From contig JAJXYC010000013.1 of NCBI GenBank assembly GCA_021780815.1, positions 303,706 through 367,705 on the forward strand: 64,000 nt of DNA, read 5' to 3'. This DNA comes from Bacteroidota bacterium (GTDB lineage Bacteria; Bacteroidota; Ignavibacteria; Kapaibacteriales; UBA2268). Each line of letters begins with the position of its first letter. Positions within the stretch are counted from its first letter, which is position 1. Position numbers and translations under genes: made by a program. Positions 17,111-26,822 of the stretch are shown one piece after another. The notes under the pieces were generated by a model. That model was not told the origin of the DNA. It saw only the letters and a program-made list of their open reading frames with translations, and ran no database searches.

Positions 17111-18397
17111 TTAGGCTTTCGCTATTTCTTTTACTGCATTAATAAATCTATCTAAATCTTGTAAACGAGTATAAACATTAGGAGTTACACGTATTCCAGA
17201 AATATTTTCCCATTCAATAGCCACTGTATGAATTTTGTACTTATCAAATAAAGCATTTGCGACGTCGCCGGGTTTTGTCCCATCTATTGAAAAAAGAGCT
17301 AATCCACAAGAATATTCAGGTTTTAACGATGTGTGTAATTTGACTTTTGGAAATTCTAAAATACGTTCAGCCCAATAATTTTTTAAAAATCTTAATCTTT
17401 CTTCTTTACGTTTAGCACCAATAATTTGATGGAAATTTATTGCTTCTCCTATTGCTTGTTCAGTGGCAAAATTACGAGTTCCTTGTGCTTCAAATTTACG
17501 GATATCATCACTTTTAGGTTCAGGATTTGGGAAAAGTGGATAAATATTTTTAATTTTGTCTTTTTTTACATAAAGCATACCCGAACCAAAAGGAGCGCAA
17601 AGCCATTTATGCAAGCTTGTTCCCAAATAATCGCAATCTAAATCAGAGATTTTATAATCTAAATGCACAAAAGTATGAGCGGCATCAACCATAACATCAA
17701 TTCCTTGTGAATGTGCCGCATCTGCGATTTTGCGTGCTGGCAGTATTTGACCATTCCAATTTATTATGTGTGTAATGTTGACTAGTTTTGTTCTGTTTGT
17801 AAATTGTTCTTGAAAAGCTTTGACGATTGTATCGTCATCTTCAATCGGCAAATTTAAATTTATCCATTTTAAGACTATACCGTCTCGTTCTTCCCTTTGT
17901 TTAAAGGCATTAATGACGTTTGGATAATCTTGTTTCGTTAAAACAACTTCATCACCACGTTTAAAGTTAAGTCCAAAAATTACATTATCTAAGGCTTCGG
18001 TGGTATTACGATTTATGGCTATTTCATCTGGCAAAACTCCTGCTAAATCAGCAAGTCTTTGGCGAAGTGGTTCTCGTCCTTGGTCGAGTATTCGCCACAT
18101 AAAATATGATGGTCCTTCATTGCTTAATTCATAATATTTTTCAAAGGCGTCTTGAACAATTTTCGGTTGAGGACTTACTCCGCCATTATTTAAATTAAGA
18201 ATATTCGGATTGACTGTATAACAAGAATGAACCCAATTCCAAAAATCCTCATCTGTTGTATTAAGACTCGACGAAAGTGTATATTCTTTTTGATTTTGGA
18301 TTGTCTTGTTTTCGGCGAAAACATTACCTTTAACGAAAGGTAATGCACCAGCAAGTAAACCTAACGATTTTACAAAATTCCTTCTTTCTATTGGCAT
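17111..18397 (-). CDS. Tat-exported class V aminotransferase (isopenicillin-N-epimerase-like)
   Basis: The ORF track begins 46 codons upstream, but the ATG at 18397 starts 'MPIERRNFVKSLGLLAGALP', a twin-arginine signal (RRxFxKxxG), so this start is preferred (428 aa). The PLP-dependent fold-type I body has 'LNNGGVSPQP', 'RNTTEALDNVIFGL', 'HIINWNGQILPARKIADAAH', 'DAAHTFVHLDYKISDLDCDYLGTSLHKWL' with the PLP lysine in 'SLHKW', and 'GTRNFATEQAIGEAINF'. These match the CefD-like/selenocysteine-lyase group. Substrate unknown; periplasmic location follows from the Tat signal. It begins a long leftward stretch of exported proteins. Confidence 0.85.
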   Translation of the reverse strand: MPIERRNFVKSLGLLAGALPFVKGNVFAENKTIQNQKEYTLSSSLNTTDEDFWNWVHSCYTVNPNILNLNNGGVSPQPKIVQDAFEKYYELSNEGPSYFMWRILDQGREPLRQRLADLAGVLPDEIAINRNTTEALDNVIFGLNFKRGDEVVLTKQDYPNVINAFKQREERDGIVLKWINLNLPIEDDDTIVKAFQEQFTNRTKLVNITHIINWNGQILPARKIADAAHSQGIDVMVDAAHTFVHLDYKISDLDCDYLGTSLHKWLCAPFGSGMLYVKKDKIKNIYPLFPNPEPKSDDIRKFEAQGTRNFATEQAIGEAINFHQIIGAKRKEERLRFLKNYWAERILEFPKVKLHTSLKPEYSCGLALFSIDGTKPGDVANALFDKYKIHTVAIEWENISGIRVTPNVYTRLQDLDRFINAVKEIAKA

Positions 18398-18614
18398 AAA
18401 CTCTTTTTCCTTTATTGCTTTTTGATTTTTCAAATTTAAGGAAAATAAAAATAAGATAATATTTTTCAACTGATATTTTTTTACTTTTCCAACTATAAAT
18501 TTAATTTTAAAACTCTGTAAAATTAAATCTATCAATAATTGTCTATCAAATATTGATAATATTTTTCTATAAATTAAATCGAAAAAAAAGCATTTATTAA
18601 AAACTTAAAGTTTA

Positions 18615-19832
18615 TTAGTATTTAATAAATTTAAGAGGTTTGGTTAAAGAATTTATTTTGATATAATAAACGCCAATTTTCAAATTGGATATATCAATAT
18701 TATTGTTAATTATTCCTTCACTGACTTTAATGCCGATACTATTGTAAATTTCGTATTTCCAAGTATTTTGGGGAAGATTATGGAAATTCAAGGTTAAGCT
18801 TGTAGGATTAGGGAATATGCTAATTTCATTGGAGTAAGAATTATTTTGAATAGATGAAGGTCTGGCATATCTTATTTCATCAATTCTTTGCCGAACTTTT
18901 TCTTTCCACAAAGTAACATCACAAGAATCTCCATATCCCCATGTATTAGACGGGTCGATTACTTTTCCGTTTGATACAGGCAGTAAATCATAGTGAAAGT
19001 TTTGTTTGTAATAGTTATTTAAATAATACCGTTCGAAAGTGCCATAATAAGTGAAGACATCGGAAGTATCCACATGACCTGGACCACCACATATACCATA
19101 AACACTACAAAAAACGATATATTCATCAAAAGGATATGCATAAACATTACCATAGATATCATCTTGTTGGTTTTGCATATTGAATTGAAAACATTCTCCT
19201 GGTTTAGCAATTTTTTTCCTTGGGAGTGTTTCTTTAAAACTTGAAGTGTCATTGTAAGTTATATCCTTGCAATTTGGAATTATCTTACCTTTAATTGTAT
19301 CAAGTATTTCTGATGTTACAATGATATAATGATTATCGGTTATAAATTTATCAAGAACTTTTACTTGGAAAATATAATCGTTATCTAAAAGTGCATAATC
19401 TAAAAAAGGGGTGGTTGATTTGCCTTTAACTGCATATATCAATGGGAAATAACTCGAACCAGGGGGGAAAGAATAAGTTCTTGCTTTATTACTCCAAAGA
19501 TAAAACATAAATAGAATTGGGTCATAATCAATAATATTATAAAAATCTGCCATGATTTTTCTTAAAGAATCTGTAAATCCATTTTGTGAATCAAGAAACT
19601 TTTGAAATTCTTTATGATTAGTTGTTTGTGATAAATTATCAAATCTTAAATAAGCATCTTTTACATATTGAGGCATATCTTCAACATCAACTGGCGGAAC
19701 TTGATAATCTAATAATTTATAATCCCTATAAGATAATTGGGTTCTTGTCGTATCGCAAGGTGGTTTTTGCGAGTATAACTCAATTACTCCAAAAAAAGTT
19801 AACAACAACAATATAATATAATCCTTTTTCAT
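18615..19832 (-). CDS. Secreted protein with type IX secretion (T9SS) sorting domain
   Basis: A signal peptide ('YIILLLLTFFGVIELYSQ') is followed by a ~310-aa body of unrecognised fold and a C-terminal T9SS type A domain ('ISIFPNPTSLTLNFHNLP' to 'LKIGVYYIKINS'). The body contains paired cysteines ('VYGICGGPG') and the phrases 'ILDTIKGKIIP' and 'WKEKVRQRIDEI'. These recur in the gene at 21104 ('ILDTIKGKRIP', 'WKNKLRQRINEI'), so the two are paralogues. The protein is predicted to cross the outer membrane through the T9SS and stay on the surface or be released. No enzymatic motif was found. Confidence 0.75.
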   Translation of the reverse strand: MKKDYIILLLLTFFGVIELYSQKPPCDTTRTQLSYRDYKLLDYQVPPVDVEDMPQYVKDAYLRFDNLSQTTNHKEFQKFLDSQNGFTDSLRKIMADFYNIIDYDPILFMFYLWSNKARTYSFPPGSSYFPLIYAVKGKSTTPFLDYALLDNDYIFQVKVLDKFITDNHYIIVTSEILDTIKGKIIPNCKDITYNDTSSFKETLPRKKIAKPGECFQFNMQNQQDDIYGNVYAYPFDEYIVFCSVYGICGGPGHVDTSDVFTYYGTFERYYLNNYYKQNFHYDLLPVSNGKVIDPSNTWGYGDSCDVTLWKEKVRQRIDEIRYARPSSIQNNSYSNEISIFPNPTSLTLNFHNLPQNTWKYEIYNSIGIKVSEGIINNNIDISNLKIGVYYIKINSLTKPLKFIKY

Positions 19833-19841
19833 TTTATCAAG

Positions 19842-21089
19842 TTATTTTTGAATTAAAAATTTACCTTTAAATATTTGAGTATTTAGGACAATTTGAAAAT
19901 AATAAGTGCCATATGCAAGATTCAAGTTATCAACAACAACACTATTTTCTCCCACGTAGATTTCTTGAATGTTTGTCTTACTAATTATTTTTCCAGAAAC
20001 ATCGGTAATAAGAATAACAGCATTTGAATAAATATCATTTGCATTAAACTGGAAAGTAATCTTTCCAGTGGTTGGATTTGGAAAAACTATTACATCTTTT
20101 GAATTTTTATTGTTTTCATTTACACTATTAATTTCAGGACAGTACAATGAAATAAAGGCACATTTTTCTTCATCAGAGATTTCTGCATATTCAAGCGGAT
20201 TATGTAAATCTGGATTTAAAGAATACAAACTTCCAGATGAACAATCGTTGCCATTTAAATCACGACCTTCAACAAAACCATATAATTGTCCTAATTCATA
20301 AGCTAATACTGTTCTAAGATTCGGTGATGATGGTACTTTATCGCCCCAATAATTATAATCCCAATTATCCACTATTGAGTGTGAAACATAAAATGATCTA
20401 TATGTATTTGTAGGTTCTGGGTTGTTTATATCACGTCTCGTATATTCAGGTGTATTATTCAAGTAAATACGTAAACCATTACATTTTATTTCGCAACTAT
20501 CAATGGTTTCTACATCTTCAACATTACGTCCTTCATCAATATCATTTTTATCTAATAATTGACTTAATTCTACTGAATTCGTCCCATATTGATGATATGG
20601 GTCAGAAAATATTTGATAATTTAAATTTTTATATTGTCTATTAATATCAACAAAGCTTACTTTAACGGTGCACCCGCAAGAATTATCGTCCCAACCGCAA
20701 ATACACTTCCACATTTTTTCAGCTTGTTTCATATCATCAAATAAATCATCAGGATTATATATATTACCTGAACTGCAGACCCCTCCACCACAAATGCTAC
20801 TTTGTATTATTGTGTTTGGTCCAGGATTTTCGGTATCAATTTCTAAACATAAAGGAAGAGCATTTGAATTTAATTTCAGTAAAGTGAACGGGTATAAATG
20901 CGTATAAAAAGGTGAACCATCAAAATTAGCTGGGTCAATGGCACAAAATGTACGAATTTTATTATCATTACAACAGAACTGATACAATCGGGACTGATTA
21001 CTACAATTAATTTTCTCACCACAAGCAAAAACATCTTTCATTTGAAAAAATAAAAACATAGCTAAGAGTAAAAAGATAATTTTTTTCAT
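19842..21089 (-). CDS. Secreted T9SS-sorted protein resembling a zinc metallopeptidase with altered active site
   Basis: The 415-aa protein has a signal peptide ('IIFLLLAMFLFFQMKDVFA'), many cysteines in the first 150 residues, and a C-terminal T9SS domain ('VIVFPNPTTGKITFQFN' to 'LAYGTYYFQIVL'). The middle shows 'LRTVLAYELGQLYGFVEG', aligned with the zincin motif HExxHxxGF. The Glu is kept but the first His is Tyr and the second is Gln, so zinc binding is unlikely as written. The segment following ('EYAEISDEEKCAFISLYCP') is typical after that motif in secreted matrixin-like proteins. It is probably a pseudoenzyme or a binding/adhesion protein. It lies between two paralogous secreted proteins with short gaps. 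Confidence 0.7.
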   Translation of the reverse strand: MKKIIFLLLAMFLFFQMKDVFACGEKINCSNQSRLYQFCCNDNKIRTFCAIDPANFDGSPFYTHLYPFTLLKLNSNALPLCLEIDTENPGPNTIIQSSICGGGVCSSGNIYNPDDLFDDMKQAEKMWKCICGWDDNSCGCTVKVSFVDINRQYKNLNYQIFSDPYHQYGTNSVELSQLLDKNDIDEGRNVEDVETIDSCEIKCNGLRIYLNNTPEYTRRDINNPEPTNTYRSFYVSHSIVDNWDYNYWGDKVPSSPNLRTVLAYELGQLYGFVEGRDLNGNDCSSGSLYSLNPDLHNPLEYAEISDEEKCAFISLYCPEINSVNENNKNSKDVIVFPNPTTGKITFQFNANDIYSNAVILITDVSGKIISKTNIQEIYVGENSVVVDNLNLAYGTYYFQIVLNTQIFKGKFLIQK

Positions 21090-21103
21090 AACTTTTTCCC
21101 CTT

Positions 21104-22069
21104 TTAGTAGTTTAAAATTTCATTTATTCTTTGTCTAAGTTTATTTTTCCATTCAATTACAGAAATATTTTTCCCAAATCCGAATGAATCTGAATTGTCA
21201 TTTATATTGCCATTTTTGATCGGGAAAAACAAAAAACTTTTATATTCGGGCCAAGCAGGTCTAAATTCAAAATAAGATTTTTCTTTATTATAACAAATCA
21301 CAAAACCATCTAAGAACACAATATATTCACCATCAATTTTAATTATTGGAGTTCCATCGTCATCCCAAAGTCCACCTGACCATCCGGGTGTATAATCAAA
21401 AACAAAAGCTGAATCAGGTAAAATTGATTGTTGAATTGATTTATTATTAGATTTTGAATTGTTTATAATTCCTCCTTGATTAGCAGGAAAATGCATTAAT
21501 GGAATTCGTTTTCCTTTTATAGTATCAAGTATCTGGCATTTTATTTGATAAAAACTACTTATAGGAAAAGGTCTTGAAGAATCACTTTCATCAATGATAC
21601 CCTTCACTTTAACGTGTAGTATATAGTTTGAACGCATAAGAGGATAATCAATTTTAGAATAGGGAGATAGTTTTTTTACTGTTGTTTCTATATAGTCTTT
21701 TAGGCTCATTCCAATTGATACTGATTGGATATGAGGGTCATTATAAATGCGAGATTCTTGATACCTTACAGGGTCAAAATCTACCATTTTATAAAAATAT
21801 TTCATTATTGTTTTGAGAGTATCATTAAAAGTTTGTCTTTCTAAAAATAGTTTAGCCGCATAATCATTACTATAATAACTTATGCTATCCAAAGCGACGT
21901 ATGCTAATAATACATCATACGGCATTTCCATAGAATATGGAGGATATTGTTTCAAGTAATCAAACTCATAAGCTAAATAAGGGTAACTGCTATCGCAAGG
22001 GACTGTTTGACTTGTTAATTTAGGAACACTAAATAAAAAAAGAAAAAATATAAATAATACTTTATTCAT
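21104..22069 (-). CDS. Secreted protein, paralogue of the 18615 gene, without T9SS tail
   Basis: A signal peptide ('VLFIFFLFLFSVPKLTSQ') precedes a 300-aa body sharing its order of short motifs with the gene at 18615: 'PCDSSYPYLAYEFDYL', a 'FNDTLKTIMKYFYKMVDFDP' helix, 'YILHVKVKGIID', 'ILDTIKGKRIP', 'YIVFLDGFVICYN' and 'WKNKLRQRINEILNY'. The protein ends right after that last helix, where its paralogue continues into the sorting domain. It should therefore remain periplasmic or use another route. No known domain is recognised. The three genes 18615-22069 are closely spaced on one strand and may form an operon. Confidence 0.7.
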   Translation of the reverse strand: MNKVLFIFFLFLFSVPKLTSQTVPCDSSYPYLAYEFDYLKQYPPYSMEMPYDVLLAYVALDSISYYSNDYAAKLFLERQTFNDTLKTIMKYFYKMVDFDPVRYQESRIYNDPHIQSVSIGMSLKDYIETTVKKLSPYSKIDYPLMRSNYILHVKVKGIIDESDSSRPFPISSFYQIKCQILDTIKGKRIPLMHFPANQGGIINNSKSNNKSIQQSILPDSAFVFDYTPGWSGGLWDDDGTPIIKIDGEYIVFLDGFVICYNKEKSYFEFRPAWPEYKSFLFFPIKNGNINDNSDSFGFGKNISVIEWKNKLRQRINEILNY

Positions 22070-22218
22070 TTTGCTACTCCTTTATTTTTTTGTTTGTTAA
22101 ATTTCTTTACCACAAAGGTAAGTAAAAAAAATGAGAAATGCAAATTTTTTTTTACAAAAAACAAAAATAAATGCACTTTTATGAAAATATTTTAATAAAA
22201 AATCAAGATTTCATAACT

Positions 22219-23577
22219 TTACCATTGATAACTTATATTAAAGAATGGAATTTGATTTTGCAAATATTTATTTGTTTCTCGAACATTATTTGTAAGTGCT
22301 AAAGGATTAAAATTGAAGTCTAATTTTCCTGTGCTATTTGATTCTTTGAACATATTGCTTTTAACAATAGAGTTGTAAGTGATATCGAAACCTAACTCAG
22401 CTGCCAAAGTAACAATCAAAGGAATAAAACGGACGTCGTTATCATTTGAATGTTGGAAAGCAATTAGGCTAATTCCTGTTCCAATTAAACCGCCACCAAG
22501 AGCGCCGAGTGCTAAATAATTACCTTGTGCATCAGAAAAATTAACATCACTAACCAGGTAATTCCCTCGCAAACCACCAAAAGTCGCACCAAGGACCATA
22601 ATTCCAACAGCAGTTTGAGCATCTTGTGTTTTCAAAACAGCAAGCAAAGCAGCCGTTTCTGCCGTAGCCAAAAGTGTAGATGTAGAAAATACTTCAGCAT
22701 CGCCAGGAGCATAATCGTATTTATTGCTTAAAGTATTCCCTAATAATGCACCACCCATTGAACCAAGCAAGAAGCTACCAGATATTTGATTATTTGTCAT
22801 ATTATCACCAATTAATGTGTATGATATACCTGCTAAATATGGTGCTCCTAATAAAGACATATCCACAATTGCATTAGCTTTGCCTTCAGTAATTTTATTT
22901 TCTTTTGCGTAATAATAGCCGCCTAAGATGCCAGAAACACTGGTTAATGTTGGCAAAATATATTGGTCATTTAATTCAAAGGAAATGTGAGCCAAATCAT
23001 TCAAGCAATAACCTATACCTAAACCTACTGCACCAGATCCAACGGCCAAATTTGACATTCCATAAGTTACTTCGATATTTTTCGTAAGATAAAACGGGAC
23101 GAAAAATCCTGCTCCTATTGTAAACAAATCAATTGCTCCCGATACATTTGCATTTGCATTTGAAATGCTTGCTAAACTGATGCCATAGTAAATGGACAAT
23201 AAAGTAGTCCCTGTAATCAAATAGACTCTACCGTCTTGGTTTAAATTTAATTTAATATTGTTATGTGCAAGTTGAAAAGCAATTTTTTTTCTTAAGCTAT
23301 TAAGTTGGCTTTGAGAATAGTTCAGTTGTTTTCGCATCAAATTGTTTCGTTCATAATAAATAATTTCTAATATGTAACTTGAATCGGTTTTTTGAAATAG
23401 TTTAGCTTCATTGAAACCATTTATTTCGGGGAAAAGATTTAGTAATTTTTCAAGTTCAATATCAACTATAAAAATATTATTTGTAGAATCAATTGGTATT
23501 TGACGTTCTTGTGAATATAAAAAAAAGGGGATTGTTAATAAAAAAACTAGTACAAAATAAATTAATTTCTTTTGCAT
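22219..23577 (-). CDS. Exported glycine-rich protein of unknown function
   Basis: The ORF track starts 27 codons early. ATG 23577 gives 'MQKKLIYFVLVFLLTIPFFLYSQ', a standard signal peptide, so the protein is about 452 aa. After a ~100-aa N-terminal region it becomes a series of Gly/Ala-rich weakly hydrophobic segments ('GSGAVGLGIGYCLNDLAH', 'LLGSMGGALLGNTLSNKYD', 'GALGGGLIGTGISLIAFQ'). Such segments occur in membrane-associated proteins of FCB genomes, and the repeats look like an internally duplicated domain. No catalytic motif or named family is recognised. An envelope location is inferred from the signal peptide. Confidence 0.65.
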   Translation of the reverse strand: MQKKLIYFVLVFLLTIPFFLYSQERQIPIDSTNNIFIVDIELEKLLNLFPEINGFNEAKLFQKTDSSYILEIIYYERNNLMRKQLNYSQSQLNSLRKKIAFQLAHNNIKLNLNQDGRVYLITGTTLLSIYYGISLASISNANANVSGAIDLFTIGAGFFVPFYLTKNIEVTYGMSNLAVGSGAVGLGIGYCLNDLAHISFELNDQYILPTLTSVSGILGGYYYAKENKITEGKANAIVDMSLLGAPYLAGISYTLIGDNMTNNQISGSFLLGSMGGALLGNTLSNKYDYAPGDAEVFSTSTLLATAETAALLAVLKTQDAQTAVGIMVLGATFGGLRGNYLVSDVNFSDAQGNYLALGALGGGLIGTGISLIAFQHSNDNDVRFIPLIVTLAAELGFDITYNSIVKSNMFKESNSTGKLDFNFNPLALTNNVRETNKYLQNQIPFFNISYQW

Positions 23578-23699
23578 TTTACCCTCGTTTATTTTTTTAC
23601 AAAAATAAACAATAATCAAAAAAAACAATAAATAATCAAAAAAAAATATTCTATACATTTAGAATATTTTTTTGATATTTTTAAATTATAAGATTTTTC

Positions 23700-25496
23700 T
23701 TAATGTCTCTTCTTTTTAGATTTTAATTTTTCAATACTTTTTCTTCTATCGTGGTAATTTGAGATTTGATTGCTTTCGTAAAAATTTTTGTTATCGTTTT
23801 TTGTTTCAAATTGCTTTTTTTGAATTTTCACAAGTTCAACAATAAGACGTTCATTTTTGTAACTTGCTCTTTCAAATGCTTCTAATACTTGCGAAGTAAA
23901 CTCACTGTCAATTTCGAAAAAAGAAAACTTTTTCATTATTTCAATTTGTCCAATTTCTATATTTTTCGCTTTCATTCTTTCATTAATTAAGCCTATTAAT
24001 TTAACAGGATTTATCGCTTGATTGGAACCAATATTAATATAGAATCTAGAAAAACTTAAATTACTTCTTCTATTTTTATAGCCTTCGTTTTTATCGCTTC
24101 TATTGTTTTTATCATTCCTCCCGTTGTCTTTATTTTTTGTATCTTTTTTTCTATTATTTTCTTTATGGACAGTAACATTAAGGTCCGAAGAATTTTTGTA
24201 ATAATTAAGGAAGCTATTAAATTCAACCCAAACAAATTTTTTGACAATTTCTTCTTTGCTTAAATCGTTGAATTTGCTAAGAATATCAGGAAGAAAAGGT
24301 TTGATTTGCTCTTCATCTACTTCAACTTTGTCAAATTTATCAATTAAATTAAATAATCTTTTTTCACAAATAGCACGACCATCGGGTACTAGCTCGTGGG
24401 TAAAAGGTTTCCCTATTTTTTGTTCAAGAATTTTAATTTGATGACCTGCACGAGAGTGGACAATAGAAATGGAAATGCCACTTTTACCTGCTCTTCCTGT
24501 TCTCCCGCTTCGGTGAATATATATATCAGGATCATCAGGTAAATTGTAATTAATTATGTGGCTTAAGTCATTCACATCAAGTCCTCTTGCTGCAACATCA
24601 GTTGCGACTAATAACTGCAAATATTTATCACGGAATCTATTCATTACAATATCTCTTTGAGCTTGCGACAAGTCTCCATGCAAAGCATCTGCATTGTAAC
24701 CATCATTAATTAATTTATCAGATATTTCCTTAGTTTCATTTCTTGTTCTACAAAAGATAATGCCATAAATATCTGGATTAATGTCCGCTATCCTTTTTAA
24801 AGTTTCGTATCTATCGTCAGCATGTACCATATAATAATTATGTATAACATTATCAGCACCTTGATTCATTTTTCCCGAAGTAATTTCGGCAGGATCCGAC
24901 ATATATTTCTTTGTAATGGTCCTAATTGGTTCAGGCATAGTGGCAGAAAAAAGCATCGTTTGTTTTTTAGCAGGAGTTGTGGCAAGGATACCGTCTAATT
25001 CATCTTTAAAACCCATAGATAACATTTCATCAGCTTCGTCAAGCACTACCCATCGAATATTACTAACATTCAACTTCTTTGATTTTATTAAATCTAATGC
25101 TCTACCGGGTGTTCCAACAACAATTTGAGAGCCTTTTCTCAATTTACCAGCTTGCGTTTCGACAGGGGCACCTCCATAAACAGCAGTAACATTCAATCCT
25201 TTCATATATTTTGAAAATGAAGAAATATCTTTTGCAATCTGCATACATAATTCACGAGTTGGGCAAAGAATTAGAACTTGTGTTTGAAGAGAATTAACAT
25301 CCAATAATTGTATTAAAGGAATTCCATAAGCAGCCGTTTTGCCTGTTCCTGTTTGTGCTAACGCTATTAAATCTCTGCTTGATGTTAGTAAATGTGGTAT
25401 TGTTTCGGCTTGGATAGGAGTTGGTTCTTCAAAGCCTAAATCTTCCAAAGCTCTTTTAATTTCGAGGTTTAACTCTAATGAATTGAATATACTCAT
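23700..25496 (-). CDS. DEAD-box ATP-dependent RNA helicase with DbpA-type RNA-binding domain
   Basis: The motifs run in order: Q motif 'GFEEPTPIQAETIP', I 'AQTGTGKTAAYG', Ia 'PTRELCMQ', 'TPGRALDL', II 'VLDEADEMLSMGF', III 'SATMP', then 'IIFCRTRNETKE', 'DVAARGLDV' and VI 'HRSGRTGRAGKSG'. A Lys/Asn/Arg-rich linker (about residues 435-475) leads to a DbpA/CsdA-like RNA-binding domain ('NPVKLIGLINERMKAKNIEIGQIEIMKKFSFFEID'). It is related to DeaD/CsdA, which unwinds structured RNA in ribosome assembly or cold adaptation. At 598 aa it is typical. Monocistronic, with about 300 bp of leader. Confidence 0.95.
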   Translation of the reverse strand: MSIFNSLELNLEIKRALEDLGFEEPTPIQAETIPHLLTSSRDLIALAQTGTGKTAAYGIPLIQLLDVNSLQTQVLILCPTRELCMQIAKDISSFSKYMKGLNVTAVYGGAPVETQAGKLRKGSQIVVGTPGRALDLIKSKKLNVSNIRWVVLDEADEMLSMGFKDELDGILATTPAKKQTMLFSATMPEPIRTITKKYMSDPAEITSGKMNQGADNVIHNYYMVHADDRYETLKRIADINPDIYGIIFCRTRNETKEISDKLINDGYNADALHGDLSQAQRDIVMNRFRDKYLQLLVATDVAARGLDVNDLSHIINYNLPDDPDIYIHRSGRTGRAGKSGISISIVHSRAGHQIKILEQKIGKPFTHELVPDGRAICEKRLFNLIDKFDKVEVDEEQIKPFLPDILSKFNDLSKEEIVKKFVWVEFNSFLNYYKNSSDLNVTVHKENNRKKDTKNKDNGRNDKNNRSDKNEGYKNRRSNLSFSRFYINIGSNQAINPVKLIGLINERMKAKNIEIGQIEIMKKFSFFEIDSEFTSQVLEAFERASYKNERLIVELVKIQKKQFETKNDNKNFYESNQISNYHDRRKSIEKLKSKKKRH

Positions 25497-25799
25497 AAAT
25501 TTTCCTGATATTTTATCTTGTGCGGATTTATTTGCACTTTTTTGTTTCTTAATAGAAAGGAATTTACAAAATTAATCATTTTTTTTGTAACTATGTATAA
25601 AACAGATAAAATAAATCAAAATAGGGTATTTTTTTTTGACAAATCGGGCAAATTAAACCATAGACAACAAAAAATTTATTCGTGGGATTAAATGAATTTA
25701 TGTTATATACAAAAAATTATTTTAATCATTTCTTTTTGTTCAATTTTCATTGATGTTTTCAAAATTTTAAATTTTTTAATAGTTAAGTATTAATTTAGG
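25497..25799. other. Intergenic region with no recognisable feature
   Basis: About 300 bases between the start of the helicase gene and the end of the RES gene. It holds a leftward TAATTTTG box around 25570 that could be the helicase -7 element, without a good TTTG partner at 19 bp. Nothing else was seen. Confidence 0.4.
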
Positions 25800-26822
25800 T
25801 TATTCGAAATTTTCTGAGTCTAAATTTATTTTTGTAATTTTAATTTTATTAACTTTTGTACATTTCATAATTTTTTGGTCAAAAATTACTATATTTTTAC
25901 CTTCTTTATGAAGTGAACTTTGAAATTTTAAGCCATAAACACCTGTTATTTCTTTTATGAATTCACAGATAAATTGTGTTGGGACATAATCAATTTCAGA
26001 ATCATATCTTCGAATGGGTTTTGACAAATCTTTGCTTATTTCTTGTTTTAATAATGTTGATTTAATAATACGATTTATTAAGCCAGGAGAATATAAATTT
26101 GGTGTTTCTGTAAAGTCTGAAATACTTATTTTATCTTGAATATTATTTAATTTAAAAGTACCAACTGACACCTCATCTAAATATGTTGCTCGTATTTCAT
26201 AAAGTGGTGTGTCTTTATTATCACATAAATATAAATAAGGAATTCCAAGAGGATTTGCTCTACCTGCTGTTGTTATTTCTTTTGGAGGACAAAACATTTC
26301 AGTGGGTTTAAATTTTGCTAAATTATGATTCGAATGTACTCTTGCTCTATAAAATCTATCCTTGTTATTTATTTGAATTTGGCTTGAAAAAAAGCTATCC
26401 CATCCTAAGTCTTCAACAATAAATGCAATTTCAGTTAAATACCTTTTTTCCCATTTTAATTTGTATTTCAAAGTATTCCAATAACTAACATTTTCGATGA
26501 TGTCATCGTTAAAATCAACAAGTACTTCAGCATTTTGAAAATTTTTACTAATTTTTCCAATTGAATAATTTAAAATTTTTATTCCTATATCATTTCCCTC
26601 GAACAAATTCCAATTATTTTGAATTATGGATATTAAGCTTTTTCCATCCGTTTTTAATTTGAAGTTGCTTAATAATTCATTAAAAAAATCAAATATTTCT
26701 TCAATATTAATCACTTCAATATCTGTGGAGTTGCAAAAACTACATTTCCCAATATTATTTTGGGATAATATAAAATTATTAATTTCTTCATCAGCAAAAC
26801 AATTTGTACAAACAAATTTCAT
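25800..26822 (-). CDS. RES-domain protein with N-terminal zinc ribbon (putative NAD+-cleaving effector)
   Basis: The N-terminus is a zinc ribbon (C5, C8, C27, C30). A helical ~110-residue region resembles the HEPN/RES N-terminal domain. From about residue 155 the RES fold follows: 'DRFYRARVHSN', 'TTAGRANPLGIPYLYLCDN', 'TPLYEIRATY' with conserved R and E, and 'DYVPTQFICEFI'. RES proteins of toxin-antitoxin systems hydrolyse NAD+. Activity here is inferred. It is the third gene of a tight operon: its ATG overlaps the upstream sce7725-like stop by 4 bases, and that gene is 2 bases from an sce7726-like nuclease gene. No obvious Xre/MbcA antitoxin is adjacent, so either a neighbour restrains it or it is activated by a trigger. 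The operon is noticeably AT-rich. Confidence 0.8.
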   Translation of the reverse strand: MKFVCTNCFADEEINNFILSQNNIGKCSFCNSTDIEVINIEEIFDFFNELLSNFKLKTDGKSLISIIQNNWNLFEGNDIGIKILNYSIGKISKNFQNAEVLVDFNDDIIENVSYWNTLKYKLKWEKRYLTEIAFIVEDLGWDSFFSSQIQINNKDRFYRARVHSNHNLAKFKPTEMFCPPKEITTAGRANPLGIPYLYLCDNKDTPLYEIRATYLDEVSVGTFKLNNIQDKISISDFTETPNLYSPGLINRIIKSTLLKQEISKDLSKPIRRYDSEIDYVPTQFICEFIKEITGVYGLKFQSSLHKEGKNIVIFDQKIMKCTKVNKIKITKINLDSENFE

